64,000 bases of DNA from Rhizobium sp. WSM4643 (GTDB taxonomy: Bacteria > Pseudomonadota > Alphaproteobacteria > Rhizobiales > Rhizobiaceae): positions 248,001 to 312,000 of the forward strand of contig NZ_CP104042.1 in the NCBI RefSeq assembly GCF_025152745.1, written 5' to 3'. Positions 49,660 to 58,706 of this stretch are shown here, piece after piece. The notes beneath the pieces are model-generated. The model searched no databases, was not told the DNA's origin, and was given only the letters and a program-made list of their open reading frames with translations. A program made the translations under genes and the position numbers. Every line of letters starts with the position of its first letter. The first letter of the stretch is position 1.

Positions 49660-50460
49660 CCACGTCAAGCTTTGCTGTGTTTCAAGCGCCATCGGTGAAC
49701 GCTGTTTGCGCATACTTTCGCCAATGAGATCGATGCCTCGGCGTTGTGAACGAGGCGATCCAGTATCGCATCGGCGGCGTTGGGTTTGAAATAATTTCCC
49801 ACCAGCGATCCAGGGGCACCTGGCTTGTGACGATCGTCGAGCGACGCTCGTAGCGGTCTTCGATGATCTCGAGAAGATCGCGGCGCTGATCATCGCTGAG
49901 TTTTTCCGGTCCCAGTCATCGAGGATCAGCAGGTCGGTCTTAGCGATAGATTTGGGGATTCTGCCGTATCGCCCGTCACCCCTTGCAAGCGCGAGCGTGG
50001 CGAACAGCCGGGGAACGCGGTGGTATGCAACGGAGAAATCCTCGCGGCATGCTTTGACCGATGGATGCGCCCCAGCGCCGAAAGCGATCTGGTATCCACT
50101 CAGCGTATCGCCGGTGGGAACTGGGCATGTGATCTGGGTCGGTTCCATGACGACAGCCGCCATAGCGGCGCTGATGGACGGCGATGCGCTTGCCGCGGTA
50201 AAAGATCTCGATGGTTCGCGCCGTTGCTCTAAGATCGACCTGCTGGCGAATGAGGGCATGGGGGACGGAATAAAGGAAGCTTTTGAACTCGACGTGATAA
50301 TCGGTCGAGACACGGACCAGACGCCATTCGGCGAATTCGTAGTTTCACCCGGGAGGCTAGCGAGCGCAGCACGTTCGACACGTTCAAATACTTGCCGCCG
50401 GGTAACACCCAATCGACGCATGAGGTGATCGTTGATGCGATCAAGTGCCAATAGCGGCAT
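49660..50460 (-). mobile_element. IS21-family remnant, istA 3' end joined to broken istB
   Basis: On the minus strand the first part reads YEFAEWRLVRVSTDYHVEFK, YSVPHALIRQQVDLRATART and RRYAEWIPDRFRRWGASIGQ (C-terminus of IstA). It runs in a shifted frame into EDFSVAYHRVPRLFATLALA, RGDGRYGRIPKSIAKTDLLI and LDDWD (IstB ATPase, Walker B), then RIDLTGESMR-like IDLIGESMRKQRSP. The istA stop, istB N-terminus with Walker A and parts of the middle are deleted. Confidence 0.82.
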
Positions 50461-50676
50461 TGGCCTCAGCCAGCGAGAAGAAAGTCAGCTTGCGCAACCG
50501 CCCCAGGATGCAGGTGGCGCATGGCGCCGTCGTCATCGGCGACGAGAACTTGTTTCAATGGCGTACCTTTACTGGTGCAGTCGATCAATAAATCACGTCG
50601 TTTCTATTTTCAGTTCCCTGCGCCACGTTGGGAAAGAGAAGCGCCCCAAGGGTGGAACGCTCCTCGGATCTTCGAA

Positions 50677-51531
50677 TTAAATGAAGCCGAAATTTTCCGC
50701 CGTAAGCGAGGTAAGATCCGACATGTCGTGCAGATTGTCGACATGAGCGAAGGCATGCGCGTGGTTCGCAGAATCGACATAGGCTAGTGTCGCACCGTGA
50801 GTTTTGCCATCTTGACCGAGAGTTTTTTCGTCATGGTAGACAATGATGTCACCGGGGACTTCGTCGTGAATAGCGGTCGCGGCGGCAGAGCCAGACGTGA
50901 ACCCTCGATCCGTGATTACCACGACGTGCTGACCGTGCGCTTTCGCGGCCTCGCCATTGTAGAAAGTGTCCACAAATTCGCCTGGGAAACCCTTCGAGTG
51001 GTTGATGAAATTTGCGCCAAACAGATCCCCTTTGCCGAAGTCACCGGCGTCCATGACAAAACGGTCTTGCTTCGGGTCGAAATCCGTCACAGTCGTATAC
51101 CAGTGCGTTGTTCCAACCATAGGATCGTGGAACCGGAACACGAAGGCGTCGCCGTCTTCGCCGCCAGTCAGAACATCTGCGCCGTCGCCGGCCACCAGGG
51201 TATCCCTTCCCTTACCGGCGTCGAGCCTGTCGTCGCTCTCGCCGCTATGTGGTATTACGCGGCGCACTTCGAAGGGGTTGAAGGCTTCGATTGAGCCGTC
51301 GCTATACAGGAGGTCGTCACCAGGACCAGCATGGACTATGTCTGAGCCATCCCCCGCATAGACAATGTCATGGCCGTCACCGGCCTCGATCGTGTCGTGG
51401 CCGCTTCGAGCCACAATCCGATCATCGCCGCCACCGGCTTTGATCCAGTCATTAAGATTGCGTGCATAGATTGTGTCGTCGTCATCGGATCCGTTAATAA
51501 AGGGGCTGTTATCAGTGCCTTTGATCATCAT
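50677..51531 (-). CDS. nodO: NodO, secreted calcium-binding RTX protein
   Basis: A 284-residue protein with tandem Gly/Asp-rich nonapeptides (GGGDDRIVARSGHDTIEAGD, GHDIVYAGDGSDIVHAGPGD, GKGRDTLVAGDGADVLTGGE) that bind calcium. No signal peptide is present; the hydrophobic C-terminus (LTSLTAENFGFI) is the type I secretion signal. NodO forms cation channels in membranes and helps infection. AAGGAG precedes the ATG and a nod box lies 60 bp upstream. Confidence 0.96.
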   Translation of the reverse strand: MMIKGTDNSPFINGSDDDDTIYARNLNDWIKAGGGDDRIVARSGHDTIEAGDGHDIVYAGDGSDIVHAGPGDDLLYSDGSIEAFNPFEVRRVIPHSGESDDRLDAGKGRDTLVAGDGADVLTGGEDGDAFVFRFHDPMVGTTHWYTTVTDFDPKQDRFVMDAGDFGKGDLFGANFINHSKGFPGEFVDTFYNGEAAKAHGQHVVVITDRGFTSGSAAATAIHDEVPGDIIVYHDEKTLGQDGKTHGATLAYVDSANHAHAFAHVDNLHDMSDLTSLTAENFGFI

Positions 51532-51590
51532 CTCAAATACTCCTTATGAGGCAACGGGTGCCGCCTGTGCCCCTTATCTTTTCCAAGAGC

Positions 51591-51638
51591 GATTTAGTGA
51601 AATCCATTGTTTTGATATGAACGATTTGAATGACGGAT
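51591..51638 (-). promoter_or_regulatory. nod box of nodO (divergent)
   Basis: On the minus strand the element starts ATCCGTCATTCAAATCG and ends ATCAAAACAATGGATTTCAC then TAAATC. The second half fits the consensus with several changes, the first half poorly. It is correctly placed and oriented for nodO. Confidence 0.7.
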
Positions 51639-52824
51639 GCCGCAATGTTTATCTCGGCCGAACGGTGCGCTCTTCGTGGATGGCCGGGAATATGAAAAAG
51701 ACTTGGGGCAATGACAATCGGCGGCCAAGCAGTGGCAACACTGTCCGAGACGCCTCGTGGCGAAGGCGAAACTTCCTCCCTCGTATACGCTGCAGACAAA
51801 TCTGCAGAGCACCTGATCTCAGGGTGCTTTGCAGGTCGAAAACGTCAGCTCCAGGCATGGAGCGGTGGCTTCTCGCCATTCAGGAAATACTTACCCAAAA
51901 TGGCGTACTTCCAGCGGACCGGGTCGTGCAGAGTATGGGTGCGGGCGTTGCGCCAGTGGCTATCAAGCCCGTGCTCTGTAAGTTTGAGCGCGTTGAGTAT
52001 CTTCGCTTCGGCGGTAACGATCTGGGCTTCCGCAACGGTTCAGGAAGAACAAATTGGCGATGCTGATCACCAGCAGGAACAGCGCCGAGATACTGGTCTC
52101 GACGACGCCGTCAATGTTGTGAATATCCTCAAGCCGACCCGACGCGTCCCTATGACACGCTTCTCCACCACGGTGAGCCCAACACGGCTGGGTGGGAGTC
52201 GGACGGGCGTCTCACCCATCACTCGCGAGTTGCCCAGACGGCAGAGCCGGCCTCGGGATCGGGCATCGCACCGCAGGGTCGGCAGCCGCTCGGCCCCACC
52301 CAGTGGCTGACCGACGATCATATCACTGCGAAATACAGGCTCCTGGACTCGCTGCGGATTACAGGCTCCTGGACCAGGAGTGGCAGGGACGCTCTGCGGA
52401 TCTGGCCGCCCGGACGAGCGTCGTGAATTCTGTCGTGGCATAAGCTCAGCTACAGTCGCGCTTTCGTTGTGCGAGCCTAATTTTGTTGGCGCGGCAAATG
52501 CTTGTGCCACCAGCTGGAAAATAAACCATAATATATATGAAAATATATTGTCGTATATTTTCCTTTAAACGGTGAAGTATCAATCCATTCCCGTTTTTGA
52601 TATAACATAAACGAATATATTCTTAAATATATCCTCTGCGTCTCTTGTCTTAAATCAGGTAATTGTAGAGAGTCTGCTTATGAAAGAGGTTTGACAATGC
52701 TGAAATATTCAACAGGCGAAGGGCTGTCGCAGGGAGGAACGTCGGCTATGGTCCAGGAGGAAGGCTCCAGCACAGCAGGGACAACGCCTCCTATGTCCCA
52801 AAGAGCGTCGGGTCGACCCAAGAC
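51639..52824. other. long gene-poor region upstream of nodO
   Basis: No intact gene. Minus-strand pieces at about 51880-52130 look protein-like (ILNALKLTEHGLDSHWRNAR, DPVRWKYAILGKYFLN; and ISALFLLVISIANLFFLN, perhaps a membrane helix) but in different frames, and I cannot assign them with confidence. A directly repeated CAGGCTCCTGGAC occurs near 52340-52370. From 52500 to 52640 the DNA is strikingly AT-rich. Confidence 0.4.
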
Positions 52825-52977
52825 CCAGCGGACGCGATGCGAAACTTGATCCAGTCGAGCGATTTGGCTTTTCTCATGGAAGCTGATGATGCCCTCTCCG
52901 CGGGTAAGGCGGGGCCTGCAGACTTTGGGCGTCCAGCCCAGCACCGGATGTTAGTTTCGCTCGTTATGGAGTTACAT
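52825..52977 (+). pseudogene. possible N-terminal remnant of a PEP-mutase/isocitrate-lyase-family gene
   Basis: In frame with and just before the porin gene the sequence reads MRNLIQSSDLAFLMEADDAL then SAGKAGPADFG. This resembles the start of PEP/phosphonopyruvate mutases (L-L-x-SPELxFLMEAHNGLSAxIVEEAGF). The rest of such a gene is missing. The match is about 30 residues. Confidence 0.3.
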
Positions 52978-53628
52978 ATGTCGCTAATTAAAAGAAAAAT
53001 CTTCTCCGTAGGTGTCTTGACGCTAATGGCATGCGGCGCGTCGGCGGCCGATCTAGCTGACCACAGCGTTCCGAGCGCCCCCTCTTATGACGCACCGGGA
53101 ACCTTCTCGTGGGCCGGGGCTTACGCCGGTCTTCATGGAGGTGTCGCAGCCTCCAAATTCAACCCGTTCAACAATGGTCGCGCCCCAGCGGTGGGCGCTC
53201 AGGTAGGTTACAATTTCCAGGCTGGATCGGGCGTTTTCGGCGCCGAACTGGAAGGCTCTTACTTGAACAACGAAGTGCGTGTGCCCGGCGGCAACGTGGA
53301 AAGCCGCTTCCGCGGCGGCGCGAAAGCGAAGGCTGGCTTGGGCTTTGATCGCACTTTCGTCTACGGCACCGCGGGCGTCACAACGACCGAGTTCGAGGGC
53401 CGCCGCCTCGTATCCGGATCGGACAAACGGAAATCCGGGCCGGATAGCTGGAAACAGGGCTACCTCTTCGGTGGCGGCGTCGAGCACGCGTTTTCGGGCG
53501 GCGTGTCGGCAAAGATCGAGTACAACTACGTCATTAACAACGCCGTCCCGACCACGAGCGGAGGCATCAGCTCGAAGTCCGACCTCAACGATAATGTAAT
53601 TGAGGCGGGCCTTAACTTTCGCTTCTGA
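52978..53628 (+). CDS. outer-membrane beta-barrel protein (Omp25/RopB type)
   Basis: A 216-residue protein with a signal peptide (MSLIKRKIFSVGVLTLMACG ASA) and an 8-strand porin-like barrel: FSWAGAYAGLHGGVAASKFN, VGAQVGYNFQAGSGVFGAEL, GYLFGGGVEHAFSGGVSAKI and the C-terminal EAGLNFRF ending in Phe. These are signs of the Omp25/Omp31/RopB family of rhizobial outer-membrane proteins. GGAG lies 9 bp before the ATG at 52978. Regulation is unknown. Confidence 0.88.
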   Translation: MSLIKRKIFSVGVLTLMACGASAADLADHSVPSAPSYDAPGTFSWAGAYAGLHGGVAASKFNPFNNGRAPAVGAQVGYNFQAGSGVFGAELEGSYLNNEVRVPGGNVESRFRGGAKAKAGLGFDRTFVYGTAGVTTTEFEGRRLVSGSDKRKSGPDSWKQGYLFGGGVEHAFSGGVSAKIEYNYVINNAVPTTSGGISSKSDLNDNVIEAGLNFRF

Positions 53629-54123
53629 CGAACTCGTCTGAAGCCTTGAGCAAACGCAAACACCAGGCAACCGCCCGCACGATCGGCCATGCCTCGAAAT
53701 GCCGGCCCTTGAAATCTTCTATCGGTTGCCGCTTCAGCTTTTCGGTAATCGCATTCAGAATCGTCGGCTCGCTCCACAACTTTTGGAGGGACAATCTCTC
53801 GTCCCATGGTCCACATACCGTTAAGCGCCCAAATTTGCCACAGGCCCTGCTTCGAAGTTGTCAGTCATCTGCCGTACGGTTCCGAGTCAATGCCAAGCTA
53901 TAGCGATCGGGCTGACGCACTCGGTTAAAATTGACGGCTCGAATTGTTTTTCAGACGAGCGGCGCCAAACGGTTGCCGACGACGATCCCGTCTGGAAGAT
54001 GCGCTTTTTGGTTGTATATATCAAGGGTATCTAATATGGTTTTCAGAGTTAGCCGCCCACCGAACTGGGCACTTACTGCTTAGATGTGACGAAGTTAATC
54101 TTGCGCCGAACCGGGAGGTTGTC
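53629..54123 (-). mobile_element. IS6-like remnant and upstream region of rhiR
   Basis: Between 53630 and 53800 the minus strand reads EDFKGRHFEAWPIVRAVAWC, which resembles the start of IS6-family transposases (DFKGRHFxxxIILxAVRWY). Nothing else of the element is recognisable. The remaining 300 bp to rhiR contain no gene; the open frame from 53944 is 5' of the true rhiR start. Confidence 0.4.
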
Positions 54124-54867
54124 GTGAAGGAAGAATCCTCAGCGGTCTCGAATCTGGTGTTCGATTTCCTGTCAGAGTCAGCCAGTGCAAAGAGCAAAGA
54201 CGATGTGTTACTCCTACTTGGAAAAATTTCACAATATTTCGGGTTTAGTTATTTCGCGATATCCGGCATCCCCTCGCCTCCGGAGCGAATTGATCCCTAT
54301 TTCGTATTGGGCAATTGGTCAGCCGGGTGGTTTGATCGCTATCGTGAAAACAACTATGTCCACGCCGACCCCATAGTGCAGCTTAGCAAGACATGTGATC
54401 ACGCATTTGTTTGGTCGGAAGCTCTGCGAGATCAAAAACTCGCTCGGCAGAGCCGTCGTGTCATGAATGAGGCACGCGAATTCAGGTTGATTGACGGCTT
54501 TAGCGTTCCTTTACACACTGCCGCCGGGTTTCAATCGATTGTCAGTTTTGGAGCGGAAAGGGTAGAGCTCTCAACCTGCGACCGAAGCGCGCTCTATCTG
54601 ATGGCGGCTTACGCGCACAGCTTGCTCCGCGCCCAAATTGGGAATGATGCCAGTCGAAAGATTCAGGCCTTACCCATGATCACAACGCGAGAGCGCGAAA
54701 TCATCCATTGGTGTGCCGCAGGCAAAACAGCAACAGAGATCGCAACGATTCTCGGACGATCCCATCGAACCATTCAAAATGTCATTTTGAACATCCAGCG
54801 AAAGCTCAATGTGGTTAATACACCTCAGATGATTGCCGAAAGCTTTCGTCTCAGAATCATTCGCTGA
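54124..54867 (+). CDS. rhiR: RhiR, LuxR-family quorum-sensing regulator
   Basis: A 247-residue LuxR-type protein from GTG at 54124, with GGGAGG 7 bp upstream. The autoinducer domain contains [20 protein letters not shown] (W, Y, D of the signal pocket) and IDGFSVPLH; the C-terminal helix-turn-helix is [20 protein letters not shown] followed by [20 protein letters not shown]. It should bind the acyl-homoserine lactone made by RhiI and control rhiABC. It runs towards rhiC. Confidence 0.92.
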   Translation: MKEESSAVSNLVFDFLSESASAKSKDDVLLLLGKISQYFGFSYFAISGIPSPPERIDPYFVLGNWSAGWFDRYRENNYVHADPIVQLSKTCDHAFVWSEALRDQKLARQSRRVMNEAREFRLIDGFSVPLHTAAGFQSIVSFGAERVELSTCDRSALYLMAAYAHSLLRAQIGNDASRKIQALPMITTREREIIHWCAAGKTATEIATILGRSHRTIQNVILNIQRKLNVVNTPQMIAESFRLRIIR

Positions 54868-55084
54868 AACATATGCAGATTCGGGCACTTCAAAGATCGG
54901 GCCTGTTGGATCACGACAACCATCATGATCAGATAGTAGCCCCGTTGAAATGCAGAGCTAAATTTGCGCCTGAATTGATAGACAGGCGCAACACAGTTTT
55001 CGGTGGCTCGAGCAGAGAGCATCCATTGGGTGGCTGCGAGGACGTGCTTTGAATTTGTTTCCTCAGAAGTCGTCCAATGACCAC

Positions 55085-55534
55085 CTACCGCCAGACGGCC
55101 CCCCCGAATTGACCAGTCGCGTCTTTTGGGGTGATCCCCGACAGATCGCAGTGGTTGGCATTTTCTGGTCGGGCAGCTTGGATTAGCCGCGCACTTTTGA
55201 CCGGCGCATTTATCATGCAATACGCGTTAAAGCGTGCGGGTAGCCCTGGCAATGTATTCGCCAGGTTACCATTTGGTCTGCAGTTGACGCTTGCCCCCTC
55301 CAAACGTCCGGATGGATCCACGGGCTCACCGCTGAAGTCGCATGTTTTCCCGGTTGACGTTCCCGGATTTCCAACCGGGCCGGCAAGCGTGACGCCGCGG
55401 ATCACAATGCCAGTTTCTACGGGCTTCGCTGCGACCTTGCCTTTTTGATGCTCCTCAGCCGCGGCCGCCTGCGCGAAGGTGACCGTCAGAGCGAAAGCAG
55501 CTAGGCATCCGAAAGCTCTCAAAGTAGCAGTCAT
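55085..55534 (-). CDS. rhiC: RhiC, small secreted protein
   Basis: A 149-residue protein with a signal peptide (MTATLRAFGCLAAFALTVTF AQAA) and cysteine-bearing segments (GKTCDFSGEPVD, VNCRPNG, NAYCMIN, NHCDLSG). Its function is unknown; it is the third gene of rhiABC. GAGGAG precedes the ATG. Confidence 0.8.
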   Translation of the reverse strand: MTATLRAFGCLAAFALTVTFAQAAAAEEHQKGKVAAKPVETGIVIRGVTLAGPVGNPGTSTGKTCDFSGEPVDPSGRLEGASVNCRPNGNLANTLPGLPARFNAYCMINAPVKSARLIQAARPENANHCDLSGITPKDATGQFGGAVWR

Positions 55535-55623
55535 TAAAACTTCTCCTCTTTTGCCGGCCGGCAAGATGTCGCTTCCGGACCGATGTCTCTGAATCGAATG
55601 AAAGGACCTGCGCCCCTTTCAAG

Positions 55624-56211
55624 TTACCGAAATTTGATCAGGTAGTTCACGGCCACGTTCTTGGGACGCGTCTCAAGAGCGGTGCGTGCCGGACTTTCCG
55701 GCGCGCCTGTCGATTTGCTTGAAATGGAAGTTCCCGCGGCACTGCCCTGTTGCGAAATTCCCGACGGCGTCGTTATCTCATAGGGATGCAAATGAATTTG
55801 CAGAGCATCGCATTGGAGTGATCCAACAACATTTGCAACATTATTGCCAGTTGGATCTAGCCGTCGTTTCGCGTCGGGGTCCATACCGGCACCGGCATCG
55901 AAACCGCGCAGGAACAGTCCACGGTAGTCTGGAATCCGAAATTCCAGATCGGCCGTAGAATTCCGCTCTCCATAGAGTCCACCGAGAACGGCGTAGAGTT
56001 CTGGATAGGCGGCTGCCTTGAGATAGCGCCCATCGCAAAGTATCCATCCCTGGGCTTCGACGTAGCTGATAGGAGCTTCCGCATTTGTACCCGCAGCCAC
56101 GCCAGAGCTTGCGCAGGGTGTGTTGCTCCAGATCGTATTGACCGAGCTCGAGATAGGGGCAACTTGCCCTGCAAAGGGACAAATCGCACCGATTGGAGGC
56201 CCTGCAAACAT
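55624..56211 (-). CDS. rhiB: RhiB, phage-tail-collar-type protein
   Basis: A 195-residue protein with a tail-collar fold: WILCDGRYLKAAAYPELYAV, DLEFRIPDYRGLFLRGFD and a C-terminal VNYLIKF. Start MFAGPPIGAICPFAG at 56211 with GAGGAA upstream. Proteins of this fold often act as external microcollectins; role in the rhizosphere unknown. Confidence 0.8.
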   Translation of the reverse strand: MFAGPPIGAICPFAGQVAPISSSVNTIWSNTPCASSGVAAGTNAEAPISYVEAQGWILCDGRYLKAAAYPELYAVLGGLYGERNSTADLEFRIPDYRGLFLRGFDAGAGMDPDAKRRLDPTGNNVANVVGSLQCDALQIHLHPYEITTPSGISQQGSAAGTSISSKSTGAPESPARTALETRPKNVAVNYLIKFR

Positions 56212-56332
56212 CGTTGGTTCCTCGGGCAATATTGATGTGTGAGGAAAGGAGTGCCAATTATCAGCAACAACAGGCACTCCCATGTATTAGTTCCGCCCTG
56301 ACGGGCGGAGCTGAAGCCAATTCACCCTGCCA

Positions 56333-57028
56333 TCAAGCCGGGTTGACGTCCCAGGTATTGTCCTCTTGGAGCACGCCTACGAGATTGAAGACGGCAGAGG
56401 GAAACTTGGCTTCCCTGGTCTGGGTGATCGTGTCGATGCTGAGCACCGACCCGATAGTGACATTCGTTCCCGCCGCAATCCAATAGCTCGGAGTTGGCGT
56501 GAACGTGTGGAGCAGATTGGTGCCCGCTTGTGCAACATAAGTCCCTGTTCCGGACATGCCGATGCCCACGGAGAACCGGTTGTTTGGCACATTGCCAGCA
56601 TCGTTGATGACCAGTGATCCTGCAGGATCCCCCTTGATCGGCGCGGTCAGGCCAGGTCCATCGCTTAATGAAAAAGTAGTGGTGTTTCTCCCGCTGGGGC
56701 TGCAGTCCTCCACCCCGGAGGCAAAAAAGTCCACGCCAGGAATCAGTTGTCCCGTGTCGCTCCAGACGAAATTATAGGCGAGCTCCCAAGTGAACTTGAT
56801 TTGATTGCCAACCCGAATTTGATACGGAGAGCAGAACCATGCCAAGGAGAAGACATTGGCAACAGGTTGAGGCATCTTTTGATAGACATAGAAGGTCCAA
56901 GGTTGCGCCGATTGATTCTTCAGCAATAACGAATATTGCGTTCCTTGGGCAAGCGCTGCGCTTCCCGGCTGTGATGCACGGGCATGATCCGTCATTTCCT
57001 TGTCTACGTAGCTGACATGCAAGGACAT
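56333..57028 (-). CDS. rhiA: RhiA, rhizosphere-expressed protein
   Basis: A 231-residue protein (MSLHVSYVDKEMTDHARASQ, YSLLLKNQSAQPWTFYVYQK, NLVGVLQEDNTWDVNPA). No signal peptide is obvious. GGGAGAG precedes the ATG. In R. leguminosarum RhiA is abundant in rhizosphere cells and is under RhiR/NodD-linked control; the biochemical role is unknown. It has two paralogues at 24.3-25.8 kb. Confidence 0.85.
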   Translation of the reverse strand: MSLHVSYVDKEMTDHARASQPGSAALAQGTQYSLLLKNQSAQPWTFYVYQKMPQPVANVFSLAWFCSPYQIRVGNQIKFTWELAYNFVWSDTGQLIPGVDFFASGVEDCSPSGRNTTTFSLSDGPGLTAPIKGDPAGSLVINDAGNVPNNRFSVGIGMSGTGTYVAQAGTNLLHTFTPTPSYWIAAGTNVTIGSVLSIDTITQTREAKFPSAVFNLVGVLQEDNTWDVNPA

Positions 57029-57571
57029 TTAACTCTCCCTTTCCATTGATTTTCTGTCTTCACGCCAGGACTGGTCCAATCGCTTGGACCGCTTCTTGGC
57101 CCAGCTCCAACTGAGGCGAGTGTTATTGGAGACACCAATTCAGCTATAATCATTTCCGGGTGACGTAAATGAGTAGATTTACTCCCTGACAGACCACGAT
57201 TAACCCATAGGCATGCCCCCGAAACCCGGGACGGTAAGAGCGGCCGAAGTCTATTTGGTCGGTAGCAGATAAGCACCGGCCGAGATGGCTTTCTAACGTG
57301 ATCCCATCAACGAAAAGCGGCCTGAGAGGCGGCTTGATCGAGTCCCTGGCGTCTTTGACGCACACCATATGCTCTGCAAATTTACTCTAGCGGTACGAGA
57401 TGATGGCATTCTTGAGCCCGTTTTGGCGATCTTTCCGTTACCGCCATTTCCCATGCCGCGCGGATTGTCTGATTTCAAACTATGGTTCCGCGACCTGGCG
57501 CAGAGATGAGTATTTCTACTCATTTTGGAGGACAGTAAGATCGTGCATAGTGATCCGGGGGTCAGCGAGCG
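57029..57571. promoter_or_regulatory. divergent control region of rhiABC and rhiI
   Basis: This 543-bp gap between the divergent rhiA and rhiI has an 18-bp perfect dyad (57073-57090) and otherwise no gene. A minus-strand frame 57150-57368 is probably chance. Confidence 0.5.
57073..57090. promoter_or_regulatory. 18-bp perfect palindrome before rhiA, candidate RhiR site
   Basis: GGTCCAATCGCTTGGACC has 7-bp arms and a 4-bp centre. It lies 45 bp before the rhiA ATG, at a spacing similar to LuxR-type boxes. RhiR binding is inferred from position, not shown. Confidence 0.5.
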
Positions 57572-58138
57572 ATGATCAAGATTTGCATTGGGCACTCTCG
57601 GGCTAACGCCGTAATCATGGAGAAAATCTGGCGATTTCGACACCAGCAATTTGTGGAACGACGTGGGTGGGAGGCGTTACGCAAGAGTGACAGACGGGAA
57701 ATAGATCAGTTTGATCACGATTGCGCTATTCATTTTAGCGTTCTCAAGAACGATGCGGTGATCGGGTATTCTCGGCTCCTTCCTACTGTGCAGCCACATC
57801 TTCTATCAACCGTCTACCCGCAAATCATGCGAGGTCAAAAGTGGCCAAGGTCGCACGACGTTTTCGAATGGACGCGGTGGGCGATTGCAAGCGGTGACGA
57901 AAAGATTGACGGGATTCCAATATCGCGTGTTCTGATGATCGGGTTGATGGAGTTTTGCCGTGCTGCCGGAATCACCTCGCTCATCGGCGAAACGCACCCA
58001 AAGCTGATAAACTCGTTGCGCACCAATGGGTGGCGAACACACATCCTCTCAGAGCCTAGCATTTTCGAAAAAGAATTAGTCGTGCCGCTCGAAGTCATCC
58101 CATCGTCCTCTCCGCAGACGTTTTATGCAATTAGCTAG
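57572..58138 (+). CDS. rhiI: RhiI, acyl-homoserine-lactone synthase
   Basis: A 188-residue LuxI-family enzyme. Conserved residues are visible: RHQQFVERRGWEAL (R, F, W), EIDQFDHDCA (E, D, D), GYSRLLPT and VFEWTRWA (E, R). It makes an acyl-homoserine lactone from acyl-ACP and S-adenosylmethionine. It is divergent from rhiABC; the ribosome site is weak. Confidence 0.94.
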   Translation: MIKICIGHSRANAVIMEKIWRFRHQQFVERRGWEALRKSDRREIDQFDHDCAIHFSVLKNDAVIGYSRLLPTVQPHLLSTVYPQIMRGQKWPRSHDVFEWTRWAIASGDEKIDGIPISRVLMIGLMEFCRAAGITSLIGETHPKLINSLRTNGWRTHILSEPSIFEKELVVPLEVIPSSSPQTFYAIS

Positions 58139-58474
58139 CATAGGGAATTCCGCTCGATGTTTGAACCTTACGGCTCAGGAAGTTTTGGTCACCAATTCGC
58201 CGCCAGTCCGGCTCATAAGCGAGCACGAGTCCCTGCCTGGATTTCTGTTGTACAAGCGGCGCCACATCACAATCAGACCCGCTTCTTTACCGGGCGATTG
58301 TCGTACGCTCAATGCTTAGGTCAGAGAGCCAACCGCGTAGCCGCCCGGATCGATTGCAGCCAAATAATTTCGCAGTCCATGCCACCCTAGAACGGCATGC
58401 GACAGTGTACCTCAGTCAATCGCGTCATTGGCCCCTTAGGGGGACGGCGAGGAAAACCAAAGGAGAGTCATAAC
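58139..58474. other. region between rhiI and the peptide gene
   Basis: No gene is evident in 336 bp. It carries TTGGTCACCAA (58185-58195) and CCCCTTAGGGGG near 58432, both small inverted repeats; the latter may be a weak terminator or operator close to the peptide gene. Confidence 0.4.
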
Positions 58475-58633
58475 ATGGAAACGATAACTACCCGCAAGCC
58501 AATTGATCCAATCGGCAGCGAGTTGAGCGTCTTTGCCAAGACGCCGCGCGTCGGATCGACCCCTTCGACTACAGAAATTGCTGCCATGATCAAGGGGGGC
58601 AAGCCAGGCGACATGGACAAACTGGACGTTTAA
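58475..58633 (+). CDS. 52-residue peptide, possible RiPP precursor
   Basis: ATG at 58475 follows AGGAGAG at 58461 by 8 bp, a strong ribosome site. The product is METITTRKPIDPIGSELSVF then AKTPRVGSTPSTTEIAAMIK and GGKPGDMDKLDV. It has no membrane segment or signal peptide. The last 12 residues start after Lys with Gly-Gly and carry Asp at position 8, as in the core of some lasso peptides (for example an 8-residue ring), but the usual Thr at -2 is Ile. Downstream is an asparagine-synthetase-like gene, the enzyme type that closes such rings. No known homologue comes to mind; the RiPP idea is inference. Confidence 0.6.
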   Translation: METITTRKPIDPIGSELSVFAKTPRVGSTPSTTEIAAMIKGGKPGDMDKLDV

Positions 58634-58644
58634 GTTTCGTCCGT

Positions 58645-58670
58645 GTGACCGTCGCCAAGGCGGCGGTCAC
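58645..58670 (+). terminator. strong hairpin between peptide and synthetase genes
   Basis: The RNA can form a 12-bp stem (GTGACCGTCGCC with GGCGGCGGTCAC, one G-U pair) over a 2-base loop. No long U run follows, so it may act as an attenuator or RNA stabiliser that gives more peptide mRNA than synthetase mRNA. Confidence 0.65.
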
Positions 58671-58706
58671 TGCCCCTTTAGATTTTCATCAAATAAGCGA
58701 TCACTC

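Noticed and set aside
52000..52140. Minus-strand piece ISALFLLVISIANLFFLN, perhaps a nickel/cobalt transporter remnant
   Set aside because: Only one helix is seen, frames are broken and the diagnostic HX4DH motif is absent.
53944..54123. 60-residue upstream extension of rhiR
   Set aside because: GTG at 54124 has GGGAGG at ideal distance and gives the usual LuxR length.
57150..57368. 72-residue minus-strand ORF and a possible third IS481 end between rhiA and rhiI
   Set aside because: The supposed transposase match is limited to a few residues (FICRAYG-like) and no terminal repeat is found.
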